The translations under genes were made by a program, and so were the position numbers. The notes below the pieces were generated by a model. It was not told the origin of the DNA and made no database searches. It was given only the letters and a program-made list of their open reading frames with translations. Below are positions 43,531 to 52,625 of a DNA stretch of 64,000 nt, one piece after another; positions within the stretch are counted from its first letter, which is position 1; each line of letters starts with the position of its first letter. Location of the stretch: positions 62,001-126,000 of the forward strand of contig CAZPUS010000003.1 in the NCBI GenBank assembly GCA_964589825.1. The letters are read 5' to 3'. This DNA is from CAZPUS01 sp964589825. GTDB lineage: Bacteria > Fibrobacterota > Chitinivibrionia > Chitinivibrionales > WJKA01.

Positions 43531-44382
43531 CTATCCGGCCGGTAAAGACGCCCGGCTGTCGGCACCCATAATCTTCCCGTCTTCAGTGATCACCTCATCC
43601 ATCGTGATATCGGTATAAGGGTCACGGGGCAGCGGTGACCGGGAAATCTGACACCCGAAGGCAACCCCCAGCAGTGGTATTCTTCCCTTGAGCTCCTCCA
43701 GAAAACTGTCATAATAATGTTTGCCCCGTCCAAGACGTCCTCCTTGTGCGTCAAACGCAACACCCGGACACAGCACCAGGTCAAGATCGCTCTTGAGAAA
43801 ATTGCCTTGTAAATGATCGAGCGGCTCCTGTATACCATACGTACATGTATGACAGTCACAGGTGATATCCGCGACCTCCGCTATAACCAGCTCACAGCGA
43901 TCTTCTTTACAGCACGGCAAAATTGTTCGCTTCCCGTCTGCCTTCATCTGTACGATCAACGCAGCGAGATCCACCTCGTCCGCAAGCGCCATATAGACCA
44001 TTATTGCCCGCGCATCACGGTAAAATGAGGTGTGCGCCACATGCCGACATATGGATGCCGACTTTGCCTGACGCTGGTCGTGAGACAATTCGGCGCGACG
44101 TCTGGAATAATACGCCCTCGATGTTTTTTTGCGTGCGGCCAGATCGTTATGGCTGGTGTCACGGACAACGTCACGGGTGCTTTCTTTTACGCTGTGTATC
44201 GATTCATTTACCGGTTCAGTGATGTTCGACAGCTCCTCCCGCATCTGATCGCTGTAATACCGCGCTTTGGCGAAAAGCCTTCCGGCGGTTCGGATAAAGC
44301 GAGGCAGTTCTTTTGAACCGAAAAACAGAAGAAGAAGAATAAAAACAACGAGAAGTTCCGGAAAACCTACGCCGGTAATCAT
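43531..44382 (-). CDS. TatB-like helix fused to 5-formyltetrahydrofolate cyclo-ligase
   Basis: Residues 1-80 are TatA/B-type: a membrane helix with the Glu/Pro hinge (GFPELLVVFILLLLFFGSKELPRFIRTAGR) and an amphipathic charged helix. Residues 83-283 form a full-length 5-formyl-THF cyclo-ligase (MTHFS) ending with PGVAFDAQGGRLGRGKHYYDSFL, the signature of the folate/ATP site. No stop or frameshift separates the parts. The gene starts inside the tatC stop (ATGA), so it supplies the TatB position of a tatA-tatC-tatB order. The enzyme part would be cytoplasmic and membrane-tethered. A link between the activities is not known. Confidence 0.9.
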   Translation of the reverse strand: MITGVGFPELLVVFILLLLFFGSKELPRFIRTAGRLFAKARYYSDQMREELSNITEPVNESIHSVKESTRDVVRDTSHNDLAARKKTSRAYYSRRRAELSHDQRQAKSASICRHVAHTSFYRDARAIMVYMALADEVDLAALIVQMKADGKRTILPCCKEDRCELVIAEVADITCDCHTCTYGIQEPLDHLQGNFLKSDLDLVLCPGVAFDAQGGRLGRGKHYYDSFLEELKGRIPLLGVAFGCQISRSPLPRDPYTDITMDEVITEDGKIMGADSRASLPAG

Positions 44383-45158
44383 TTATGGCCTCCCCCCTCT
44401 GTTTCCCGTTCTGGTCTCTTGTCTGATTTTTGGCCTGAGTTTTGCGCCGCAGCCATCGATATGAGAATACTTACCCCATACAAGACAAGAAGGGGCGCGG
44501 CAAGAAACAGCTGAGATATGACATCGGGCGGCGTAATGAATGCAGCAAGTATAAAGAATATAACAAATGCATATTTAAATTTTTTTACCAGAAAACGAGT
44601 GGAAATCACTCCCATTCTGGTAAGTACGAACGATATAACCGGCAGCTCGAATACGAGGCCGAACGCGAGTACGATCTTGAGTAAAAAACCGATATACTCA
44701 TTTGCACGAAAATAGGGCTCAAGGGATCCTGACGCATATCCCGCAAGAAATTTCATTACGTATGGCAGCATCAGATAGCTGAATGCGGCACCCAGAAGAA
44801 AGCACATGGTCGATGCAATCGCAACCGGGGCAACGATTACTTTTTCACGCTTGTACAATCCAGGCCCGATAAATTTCCACACCTGCCAGGATATCATCGG
44901 TACCGCAATGATGATACCTCCCGCAACCGCGATTTTAATACTGAGAAGCACCCCTTCTGCCGGTGCGGTAAAAATGATCCTGGGTCTGGGTTCCGATATC
45001 CTGAGGGGATAGATCATCAGCAGATCGAAGATTTTTCGCCACCATATCCCGCATGGAATCGCACCAGCGATTACCGCGGCTATCGACGCGATCATGCGCC
45101 ACCGTAATTCTTCCAGATGCTGTAAAAACGGCATTTCCCTGTCGGCGTCTTCTGCCAT
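44379..45158 (-). CDS. tatC: Sec-independent translocase subunit TatC
   Basis: TatC binds twin-arginine signal peptides and forms the core of the translocon. The 259-residue protein has the N-terminal FLQHLEELRWRM block, the helix pattern of six segments, PFFRANEY-type conserved turn (EPYFRANEYIGFLLKIVLAFGLVFELPV) and FVIFFILAAFITPPDVISQ. The start is nine bases after tatA. It is translationally coupled to the TatB-cyclo-ligase gene. Confidence 0.96.
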   Translation of the reverse strand: MAEDADREMPFLQHLEELRWRMIASIAAVIAGAIPCGIWWRKIFDLLMIYPLRISEPRPRIIFTAPAEGVLLSIKIAVAGGIIIAVPMISWQVWKFIGPGLYKREKVIVAPVAIASTMCFLLGAAFSYLMLPYVMKFLAGYASGSLEPYFRANEYIGFLLKIVLAFGLVFELPVISFVLTRMGVISTRFLVKKFKYAFVIFFILAAFITPPDVISQLFLAAPLLVLYGVSILISMAAAQNSGQKSDKRPERETEGGGHK

Positions 45159-45167
45159 AATATCTCG

Positions 45168-45401
45168 TTACTGCTGGCGGTGTTGGTTTGTCCCGTTACC
45201 CCCGGACTCTTCATTCTGCCCTTTTTTACCATCTTCCGATGAAGCATCCTCGATTTGTGAATCGTTGTCCTCGGACTGCGCCTTTTTAAATTCTTTAAGA
45301 CCTTTGCCAAGCCCACTGGCCAGTTCGGGGATCTTTTTAGCGCCAAACAACAATATTACTACAACCAGAATAATGAGCCATTCAGAACCTCCCGGAATCA
45401 T
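45168..45401 (-). CDS. tatA: TatA pore-forming subunit of the Tat translocase
   Basis: This 77-residue protein has the short membrane helix and hinge SEWLIILVVVILLFGAKKIPELASGLGKGLKEFKKA. The Glu/Asp/Ser/Gly-rich tail (SEDNDSQIEDASSEDG) is longer and more acidic than usual. AAGGAGG lies just before the ATG. It is first in the tat operon. Confidence 0.95.
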   Translation of the reverse strand: MIPGGSEWLIILVVVILLFGAKKIPELASGLGKGLKEFKKAQSEDNDSQIEDASSEDGKKGQNEESGGNGTNQHRQQ

Positions 45402-45686
45402 AATCCCTCCTTATTATTCAAGCGACTGTCATTATAAAAGATGCCATGCAGTAGCGTCGTATCACGACAACGTGAATCACCACAGACACATCCCTCTTAT
45501 TTTGCAGTATGAAATATACATCACTGCGTAGAACCCGGTAAAATCAAATCCGCACGAAGTCGAGTGCACAACGTATTTTTTTACATGCATACCGGTCTTC
45601 GTATGCCTGTTGCGTACCGTTTGACCGTATTCCTGTTGGATATCCAGACCGGCGGTCTTAACCACACCCTCTGCCTGTTACCATAA

Positions 45687-46472
45687 ATGTCGAAAAAAAA
45701 CAAACCTCATACAAATCACACAGATGCGCAGGAGCGTATCGTATACGGTATCCATCCTGTGGAAGAGCTGCTGGCGGGACATGAACAAATGATCAATCAT
45801 GTCTACATTGCCAAAGGCAAAACCAACAGCGCGCTATTCGGCCTTGTAAAGCAATGCAGAAAAAAAAAGCTGCCGTGCAACATGCTCCCGATGCAGAAGC
45901 TTAATGCAATATCGGGTACAACACGCCACCAGGGAGCGGTTGCAGCCTGCAGTCCCAGGGCATACCTTTCTGAAGCTGACTTCCTCGATTTAATCTCTCT
46001 GGCGGGCCATCCTCCGTGTGTCGTATGTCCTTCGTCAATGCAGGATCCCCGCAACCTTGGCTCGATTCTGCGCTCATGCTGGGCTTTCGGTGCAGACGGC
46101 ATTTTGCTGGAACGGGCCCGGAGTGTGGGCCTTAATTCGACAGTAGCCAAAACATCCGCGGGCGCGAGCGAACACCTGGCTATTGCCCGTCCCTATAATC
46201 TTGGCAACACAATACGCGAACTCACACAGCGTGGCTTTGCAATACTGGGTGCTCATGCACATGCCGGAGACTCGGTTCGCGATTTCGACTTTTCAGTACC
46301 GGTATGCTGCATTGTCGGCAGCGAAGACAAGGGGATCCCCCCTTACCTGAAAAAACTGTGTACCAGTCTGGTTCATATACCCATGCAGCCACGATTCGAT
46401 TCTCTGAATGCATCGGTTGCGGTAGCCGTAATGCTTTACGAATGCTATATTCAGAGAGCGGGACAAAATTGA
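45687..46472 (+). CDS. rlmB: TrmH/SpoU-family 23S rRNA 2'-O-ribose methyltransferase (RlmB-like)
   Basis: This enzyme probably methylates the 2'-OH of a 23S rRNA guanosine with SAM. The 261-residue protein has the substrate-binding N-terminal domain (VYGIHPVEELLAG) and the knotted SPOUT domain with motif 1 QDPRNLGSILRS, motif 2 GSEDKGI and motif 3 SLNASVAVAVMLYE. The target nucleotide (G2251 in RlmB) is inferred from family resemblance, not proven. ATG at 45687 follows a weak site. It stands between the tat operon and apbE. Confidence 0.88.
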   Translation: MSKKNKPHTNHTDAQERIVYGIHPVEELLAGHEQMINHVYIAKGKTNSALFGLVKQCRKKKLPCNMLPMQKLNAISGTTRHQGAVAACSPRAYLSEADFLDLISLAGHPPCVVCPSSMQDPRNLGSILRSCWAFGADGILLERARSVGLNSTVAKTSAGASEHLAIARPYNLGNTIRELTQRGFAILGAHAHAGDSVRDFDFSVPVCCIVGSEDKGIPPYLKKLCTSLVHIPMQPRFDSLNASVAVAVMLYECYIQRAGQN

Positions 46473-46550
46473 CTGCACGGCCCGAAGCCACCGATCATGG
46501 TACGTTGCCATGACTGCCTGAATATTACCTGTGCCACATCATTCGATTTC

Positions 46551-47594
46551 ATGACAACCACTATACAACTGACCGCCGGCCCTAAAATAAAAAATCCAAT
46601 ACTACGTGTCGCAGTATTGCTCATATGCCTGGTATCGCTCTTCTGTCACAAGTCTGCATCCCATAAGTCAAGACACTTTTTCAGGCTTGACACTATGGTG
46701 CGGATCACTCTCGCAGAGAAACCGTCAAACTCCGCGAAACTATGGCATACGATCGATTCAGTCCTTCTTGCATACGAAAACCACTATTCATATAGCGACA
46801 CGAGTTCTTTGCTATGGGATTTGAATCAAAACAAGCTTTCGCGTATCCGGGTCTCTTCAGATCTTTACAGGATGCTACGCATTTCGTGCGCGTTCGCTGA
46901 AACTACCACGGGCTATTTCGATCCAACAATATTACCGCTAAAAAAGGCCTGGGGGCTCACCTCTACCACACACTCTCCCCAAATAAGACCACCCGACTCC
47001 GCATTCGTCGATTCGGTTCTTACGCACATCGGATATGATAGAATCGATTTCGACTCCGCCGAACGAAACATCATTTTTACCGACTCTCTTGTTGAGATCG
47101 ACATGGGAGGAATAGCGAAGGGCTTTGCGATACAGGCTCTCGACAGCGTCATAAAATCATTCGGCATTTACGATTTTTTAATCGATGCAGGAGGAGATAT
47201 ACTTGTCAGAGGGAATAAAAGTGACGGATCGAAATGGATAATTGGCATACGCCATCCCCGTGAATCGGGAATTATCGCCCGGATAGAACCGGAAGAAGGA
47301 ACTATCGTGACCAGTGGTGATTACGAACGCTATGTGGTTATTGACAGCATACGGTATTGCCATATTCTGAACCCTCACACCGGCTATCCCTGCCGTCGTT
47401 ACCGTTCGGTGTCGGTCTGGTCTCCCAATCCGGTACGAGCGGACGTATTGAGCACGGCCTTTTTCTGCATGCCCCGAGACTCCGTATTCCGTTTTGTCAA
47501 CAGACGGGATTCCTTACATTGTATGCTCATCGATTCTCTGGGCACCATCCACATTAGTGACGGTTGGGAAAAACAAATGCATGTATATGAATAG
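46551..47594 (+). CDS. apbE: FAD:protein FMN transferase (ApbE)
   Basis: ApbE flavinylates periplasmic redox proteins. The 347-residue protein has a membrane-anchoring N-terminal hydrophobic segment (LRVAVLLICLVSLFC, possibly lipoprotein-like, but the box is not ideal). The conserved blocks are SYSDTSSLL, GYFDPTILPLKKAWG, VEIDMGGIAKGFAIQ, LIDAGGDILVRG and TSGDYERY with HILNPHTGYP. The frame begins at 46497, but the ATG at 46551 gives the normal signal-like start. Neither has a strong ribosome site. No NQR/RNF gene, its usual partner, is near. Confidence 0.9.
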   Translation: MTTTIQLTAGPKIKNPILRVAVLLICLVSLFCHKSASHKSRHFFRLDTMVRITLAEKPSNSAKLWHTIDSVLLAYENHYSYSDTSSLLWDLNQNKLSRIRVSSDLYRMLRISCAFAETTTGYFDPTILPLKKAWGLTSTTHSPQIRPPDSAFVDSVLTHIGYDRIDFDSAERNIIFTDSLVEIDMGGIAKGFAIQALDSVIKSFGIYDFLIDAGGDILVRGNKSDGSKWIIGIRHPRESGIIARIEPEEGTIVTSGDYERYVVIDSIRYCHILNPHTGYPCRRYRSVSVWSPNPVRADVLSTAFFCMPRDSVFRFVNRRDSLHCMLIDSLGTIHISDGWEKQMHVYE

Positions 47595-47962
47595 CATATC
47601 TGCACGAATCATGCAAAATCGGCTGCCATCACGCCCGATACCGCTTCCCGCCATGTATCACGAATATACGTAACGATTTGTATTTTACCCGAAAACACTT
47701 CTCTCCACAATGACTTTGCACGGGTATTCAAACCGTATCTCAACCCGGCATCGAAGTCGGTTGACAATTTGGGAACATACATCCAGACAAAGTTTGGGGG
47801 CATATCCATTAACCGTCCACCCTCACTTCGTTCTGCATATGAAAACCGGTCGTAATACTATATTTCATGATACATTGTTTCAGACGTATCCGCAGCGCTT
47901 TCGTTTTCATTTGCCTGCAGGATTAATCCCTTGCACTCTTTATGCTAATTCAGGAGGTCGCA
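47595..47962. other. 368-base region without a credible gene
   Basis: It lies between apbE and the beta-helix gene. A 66-codon minus frame and a plus frame at 47710-48069 have no features. The downstream gene's ribosome site (CAGGAGGT) lies at its end. No terminator is recognised. Confidence 0.45.
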
Positions 47963-49060
47963 ATGTTCCGCACAATCACCATCGCATTTATACTGGCAGT
48001 TATTTCCGCATGCATGTGCCCCGTCTTTACAAAAGAGAACCACGTTCATGGTGTACTACAGCGCAATGAACGATGGCGAGCAGAAAACGGTCCCTATATT
48101 ATCAATGGGGATCTGGTTGTTCCGGAAAATATTAAACTTACGATTACACCCGGAACACAGGTATTCATCGCAGTCCCCGATGCATATGACATCGATATCA
48201 CACAACAGGATCGACTCGATTCCTTACTCTCCGCAATTAAGATACGAGGCACATTGAGCTGCATTGGAAAACGCGATGCGCGTATTCGTATCCTTCCTTT
48301 ATTCGCCAACCGCAGTCGCGCGGCATGGTACGGTATTATTCTGGACCACAGCTACAGTGAATTGACCGAGATCGCGTTCACCGATATTGTCGGTGCAGCC
48401 TATGGAATCTATGCAACCGGATGCAGACCCGTCATCCGAAACTGCATATTCGAGTACAATAAGGTAGGGATTTTCAACCACGACAAGGGCAACACCTATG
48501 CCTTCAACAATGTGTTTGCACGTAATTTTGTATGCGGTGCACGGATAGAGGCATCAAACCCGACGTATTACAATAATATTTTCTATTCCAACTGGAGCAA
48601 TGGCCTCTGGGGAGACGATGTCTCGAGCCTTACATTCGAATATAACTGTGTGTATGGCAATTCGGACAATGCTCTCACCGGGTGTAATCCAAAGTACGGA
48701 CTACTCACCACCGCCAATGAAAACGGTGACTCAACCGACTATGCGCATAATATATACGCTGATCCGTTATTTGGAGAGACCGCAATCGCTTCAGGTACTC
48801 GAAGCAAAGAAGAGCCTGATTCCGCGCCGATAAAGGATACCGCACTCATTCGGTTGTTAAAAGATGACTCGACGCATCACGCCGGCAATAACCGCACCGC
48901 AAAAATCGAATCGCGTCTTTACAACAATGCCCGGTTCAGACTTAAGAATAATTCCCCTTGCATTAACGCCGGCAATCCGAAGAAAGCCTTTAAGGACAAA
49001 GACGGCAGCAGAAATGACATGGGGATTTACGGCGCCCGCGAATTTGTCGATCTTCCCTGA
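47963..49060 (+). CDS. secreted right-handed parallel beta-helix protein
   Basis: This 365-residue protein has a signal peptide (FRTITIAFILAVISACMC, lipoprotein-like with Cys) and a beta-helix body. NosD-like repeats are seen as regularly spaced Asn/Ile rungs (IRNCIFEYNKVGIFNH, YAFNNVFARNFV, YYNNIFYSNWSNGLWG, FEYNCVYGNSDNAL). The end ACINAGNP-D-G-S-R-N-DMGIYGA matches the choice-of-anchor type in secreted parallel beta-helix proteins (PCINAGNPKKAFKDKDGSR). The function may be carbohydrate-related. CAGGAGGT supports the ATG at 47963. Confidence 0.8.
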   Translation: MFRTITIAFILAVISACMCPVFTKENHVHGVLQRNERWRAENGPYIINGDLVVPENIKLTITPGTQVFIAVPDAYDIDITQQDRLDSLLSAIKIRGTLSCIGKRDARIRILPLFANRSRAAWYGIILDHSYSELTEIAFTDIVGAAYGIYATGCRPVIRNCIFEYNKVGIFNHDKGNTYAFNNVFARNFVCGARIEASNPTYYNNIFYSNWSNGLWGDDVSSLTFEYNCVYGNSDNALTGCNPKYGLLTTANENGDSTDYAHNIYADPLFGETAIASGTRSKEEPDSAPIKDTALIRLLKDDSTHHAGNNRTAKIESRLYNNARFRLKNNSPCINAGNPKKAFKDKDGSRNDMGIYGAREFVDLP

Positions 49061-49138
49061 GACACCTCATCGCCATGATCCATCACCACAATACCCCCCC
49101 CTCTTTACCATAGCGTGCAGACATATACCCGTGGCACC

Positions 49139-49693
49139 TCACTGCTCGTGCAGCTCAAGCCCCTCCATCATCTCCTTCAGCTGCTTTCTGGTCGCCTCGT
49201 CTATCTTCTGTCTGTTATCGTATTCTTCCAATGCCCGTTCAACAAGCAGAAAACGCGCACGATATTCATCGGTTAATCCATTAAAAAGACCGCACACATC
49301 CTGCATCTGGCGTTTTTCACGGAAGAAAAGCCGTGTAAAGAGATCGCCCGTACGCATCGACTGTGCCCATTTTTCAAAACGGTATATGGGAATCACGTGC
49401 TTGCGCGATGTATACATCCCCACAAACGCCGCAATGACGATATTAATGATCACGCTAACCATCAGACTGGGCAATAAGATGGTAAATACCGTCTCCTTAT
49501 TAAGATTTCCAGAGGTATCCATCTGGTAGATCAATACGCTGCGATAGCGAATAAAATAGGCAAGCAAAATAATGGCCCATGATACAACCGTCGCGATCAC
49601 CATCCCACCGATGATTTTTTTCATTACCCCTATCTGCACATCTCTTTTTACGAAAAAATTGACGAATGGTCTTCTTCCCGATCTAGGAGCCAT
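49139..49693 (-). CDS. membrane protein with two helices and a HAMP-like cytoplasmic tail
   Basis: This 184-residue protein has a basic N-terminus, helices at about 27-48 and 70-92, and a cytoplasmic part from about 93 (TSRKHVIPIYRFEKWAQSMRTGDLFTRL) that resembles a HAMP linker. A helical coil (FLLVERALEEYDNRQKIDEATRKQLKEMMEG) follows. It ends without a kinase or methyl-accepting domain, so it is a stand-alone sensor stub or accessory protein. It lies 142 bases downstream of the DUF4159/TonB-like gene on the same strand and may be transcribed with it. Confidence 0.68.
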   Translation of the reverse strand: MAPRSGRRPFVNFFVKRDVQIGVMKKIIGGMVIATVVSWAIILLAYFIRYRSVLIYQMDTSGNLNKETVFTILLPSLMVSVIINIVIAAFVGMYTSRKHVIPIYRFEKWAQSMRTGDLFTRLFFREKRQMQDVCGLFNGLTDEYRARFLLVERALEEYDNRQKIDEATRKQLKEMMEGLELHEQ

Positions 49694-49835
49694 GATCTGC
49701 CATCTCCCTCTTTAAATGTGTGTAAGAATGCTGCTATACTACGTATTATACCACCTTGGGCTCTGAAGTGTCAATAGCATCACACCACACCAATAGTTAT
49801 ACCATACTGATATATCTGCCAACTGCAAAAATAGA

Positions 49836-51710
49836 TTATTCTTTAACGATCTGTTCGTTAAATGCATAATAAATGACATTGGTCACCCATTTAAGCGCTG
49901 CTTGCTGACGTGAATCCTTTTTGCCCATTTTGGCCAGCCAGGCTTTCTCTTTATATCCTTCGGTATACAGAATGGCCGCACGCCCTTTAAATGAATACCC
50001 GAAGACCCCTTTTTCAAGGTAGGGCAGATCGCGTGCGTCGACAGATCCTGATGAGGGCACGTTATCGATATTGTAGTATGAAGAAAAAACAGGATGTTTG
50101 GGGTTCTTGCGCGGCAACTTTCTCAAGTGACTCACAAAGAAACCGCCCGTCTTTTTACAAAGTCCCGCTTCTATCTGATACACATAAAAACCGCTTTCCA
50201 CCGGATTTCCATTATTATCCACCGCATACCATTTGTAGTGCTTGTTTTTCTTCAGGTAAGGACGTGGTGCCATTTCGTAAAGTGTATCGGTATATACAAC
50301 GGCACCTCGTTTATTGTTGACAGTAATCATCACATCAGTATAGGTCGGCAGAATCATGGGGAAAAAAGTCCATGGATGAAAGACCTCCGGGACCGGATCG
50401 CGCAAGACATAACCCGATACTTCGCTGTCGTCCTGCTGCAGTTTCTCGAGCGTGGCCTGACCGGTACTGTCCGGGGCCCCGGTCTCTTCAATAATATCAC
50501 GTATCAGCCCTCGCATACGCACGCACACATTCTCATTATGCGTATTGATAAAATAGATAAAACCACCATGATGGATATACGTACGCAGAAAACGCATATT
50601 CTGCTCCGACAGGCTTTTGGGCACACCGTGTGCCGAACAGAAAAGAATACGCTGACGCATAATTTCGGATATTCGAAAAAATTCATATATTCCCTCCAGC
50701 TCCCTGCCAGTGGGCCTTTGCGTTTCCCACAACAGCATGAACGACTGCTCCGCGCGTGCGACATAGGCTTTGCGCCAGTCATCGAGCGGAAAACTCTTTT
50801 CAATGGTCTCAATCCAGTTTCCCTCTTCCACCGTCATTCTCGTATCGAAACGAATGCGGAAATAATCGCTCATTATTTTTCTTATACGACGTTTAAAAAC
50901 CTGATACTTGCGTGCACTTATAAACGCAAGTGCATCCGCGACAAGATTGAGGCAGTCGATTTCTGGTTTAAGACGTGAAACTTCCCTGGTTTCGGTCGAC
51001 AAGGTTCTGTCGAGTCCGATCTCATACCATGAGGAAAAGCTCTTGTATCTTCCTACCATGGAAACCGCGCGGCTGCCGAGTTTGATTTTAAGCGTGGTAT
51101 TGGTCGAAATATAATCGGCTATATTCTCCAGTTCTCCGTCACTCCACTCTTTTTCCGGATCGTCGCCAGCACTTCCGGGCAGAAGAAGCGTGGTTATCTC
51201 CGCTTTCCCCGAAAGACGCTTGCCGCTTCCCACGATATTGCCTTTACGAAACGAAAAATCGTTCATTCCGATGTCGAAATCCATATTCATCGAAATGTTG
51301 ACCGTGGCCAGCTGGGACTGTGATACCACGGCCGCCATCTGATCCGATCCCGCCGCATGCATGGATGGCGCAACCGATATGGCGTTGGCATTTGAGGAAA
51401 AATTGCGAAACATCGAGGCATCGAACGATTGATCCAGATCGGGATTTGCGGCGATATTGTCGACATTTATATCCACATCTATTTTCGGCGGGGCCTCTAT
51501 ATCCGCTTTAGGAGGCGGTGGCGGTTCGGGAGGAGGAGGCGGTTCGGTTACCACTTCGACCGCTTTCATTATCTTGTCCTTAATTATCTTGTCCGCACCT
51601 GTCACACGAAGAAGCAGAAACGCGAGTACATGCGCCCCGACAGTCACAAGCAGAGCAATTCGTGTTATTTTTCGCTGTTTTCGTCTTTTTTCGGTAATTG
51701 CTGATGGCAT
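49836..51710 (-). CDS. DUF4159-like protein with TonB-like proline-rich N-terminus
   Basis: This 624-residue protein has one N-terminal helix (about 17-37) and a proline run (EPPPPPEPPPPPKADIEAPP, about 56-75) as in TonB. The large periplasmic part has blocks of the DUF4159 family (FLRTYIHHGGFIYFINTHN, then RAAILYTEGYKEKAWL and NVIYYAF at the end). The family is split by an insert containing a FlgD/FlaA-like beta strand (NPVESGFYVYQIE). The role is unclear; DUF4159 proteins are often exported or membrane-linked. It precedes the HAMP-like gene on the minus strand. Confidence 0.68.
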   Translation of the reverse strand: MPSAITEKRRKQRKITRIALLVTVGAHVLAFLLLRVTGADKIIKDKIMKAVEVVTEPPPPPEPPPPPKADIEAPPKIDVDINVDNIAANPDLDQSFDASMFRNFSSNANAISVAPSMHAAGSDQMAAVVSQSQLATVNISMNMDFDIGMNDFSFRKGNIVGSGKRLSGKAEITTLLLPGSAGDDPEKEWSDGELENIADYISTNTTLKIKLGSRAVSMVGRYKSFSSWYEIGLDRTLSTETREVSRLKPEIDCLNLVADALAFISARKYQVFKRRIRKIMSDYFRIRFDTRMTVEEGNWIETIEKSFPLDDWRKAYVARAEQSFMLLWETQRPTGRELEGIYEFFRISEIMRQRILFCSAHGVPKSLSEQNMRFLRTYIHHGGFIYFINTHNENVCVRMRGLIRDIIEETGAPDSTGQATLEKLQQDDSEVSGYVLRDPVPEVFHPWTFFPMILPTYTDVMITVNNKRGAVVYTDTLYEMAPRPYLKKNKHYKWYAVDNNGNPVESGFYVYQIEAGLCKKTGGFFVSHLRKLPRKNPKHPVFSSYYNIDNVPSSGSVDARDLPYLEKGVFGYSFKGRAAILYTEGYKEKAWLAKMGKKDSRQQAALKWVTNVIYYAFNEQIVKE

Positions 51711-52102
51711 ACGACGTTTACCTCTTGAAAAAATGTATTATCTGGGGTAAAATAATAATAATGACACTGAAAATGCCATTTCCGTCCCTGTTTTTTTACC
51801 TTCTCTACGGTTTTTCAATACCATGTATGGCGCTTTATCTGTATACGGTGATTGAGGTATGCCGTTTTTTTCCGCATATAGCATCCACCACCGACCTCCT
51901 GTGCAGCATCGGCCATACCTGCAATGCAACGACGACCACACCAGCTTTTTTATCCCTGCAGCTTCGAGCTACCAATACTACGCGTAACGTTTACCGGAAT
52001 AGCCTCATTATTCCACTTCAGACGCGTACCTAAAAAGAATTAAAAATTTGCATATGTAATAAGATATTATGTAATTTTAGTAGATGAATTATGTTGCATA
52101 AA
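51711..52102. other. 392-base region between the DUF4159 gene and tRNA-Leu
   Basis: No gene is supported. A plus frame at 51698-52033 is Thr-rich with no domain and no ribosome site. The tRNA promoter should be here; no clear match was picked. Confidence 0.45.
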
Positions 52103-52185
52103 GCCGAAGTGGTGGAATTGGTAGACGCGGCGGACTCAAAATCCGCTGGATTTTTTCCGTGCCGGTTCGAGTCCGGCCTTCGGCA
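52103..52185 (+). tRNA. tRNA-Leu(CAA)
   Basis: This class II tRNA has acceptor arms GCCGAAG (52103-52109) and CTTCGGC (52178-52184), discriminator A, a D-arm GGTGGAATTGGTAGAC and an anticodon stem GCGGA-CTCAAAA-TCCGC giving CAA. A long variable arm and the T-arm with GGTTCGAGTCC follow. No CCA is encoded. Confidence 0.95.
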
Positions 52186-52625
52186 ATATAGTCGGAAACC
52201 TGTACGGCATTGTCCTGTACGGCATTGTATAGGGTGCACCTGTACTGCTGCGCGGTATAGTCGGAGAGAGACTGCATTACCCGATCAGCCAATGCAGTGG
52301 CCTGCACGGAACGCTATTTGCTTGTACGCGGTACGATAGAATAGTAAATGGTTAAGCTTTTCCGTGTAATATGCCGATAATAACTAATGTGCCGTTTTTT
52401 CAGTATATATACCTGTACGCCGCAATAAACCTGCCTCTGCCGGGAATTCCGGTATGCATGGAGAGGGCATACACAGGCGCGTTTTGTGATAAAACCGTTC
52501 CAATTCATTTAAAAGCGTATACGCATATATACTTCAACCGAGTTATTTATCAGCTACAAATCAACAAGTCACTGCAGACATCTTTTATACTGCATTTGTA
52601 TTCAACAGGAAAGATACTCACGGCT
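52186..52625. other. 440-base region after tRNA-Leu
   Basis: It holds a tandem 15-base repeat at 52199-52228 and the promoter area of the polysaccharide locus. A frame that extends the export protein upstream to 52371 is not believed. No integrase or attachment site was seen. Confidence 0.5.
52199..52228 (+). repeat. tandem 15-bp direct repeat
   Basis: CCTGTACGGCATTGT occurs twice with no spacer, 14 bases after the tRNA end. A degenerate third copy may follow near 52239. The function is unknown. Confidence 0.7.

Noticed and set aside
51698..52033. 111-codon plus frame before tRNA-Leu
   Set aside because: It begins antisense inside the DUF4159-like gene, has no ribosome site and no family.
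52371..52625. upstream extension of the polysaccharide export protein
   Set aside because: The signal peptide begins at the ATG at 52626, which has AGGAAAG; the extension would bury it.
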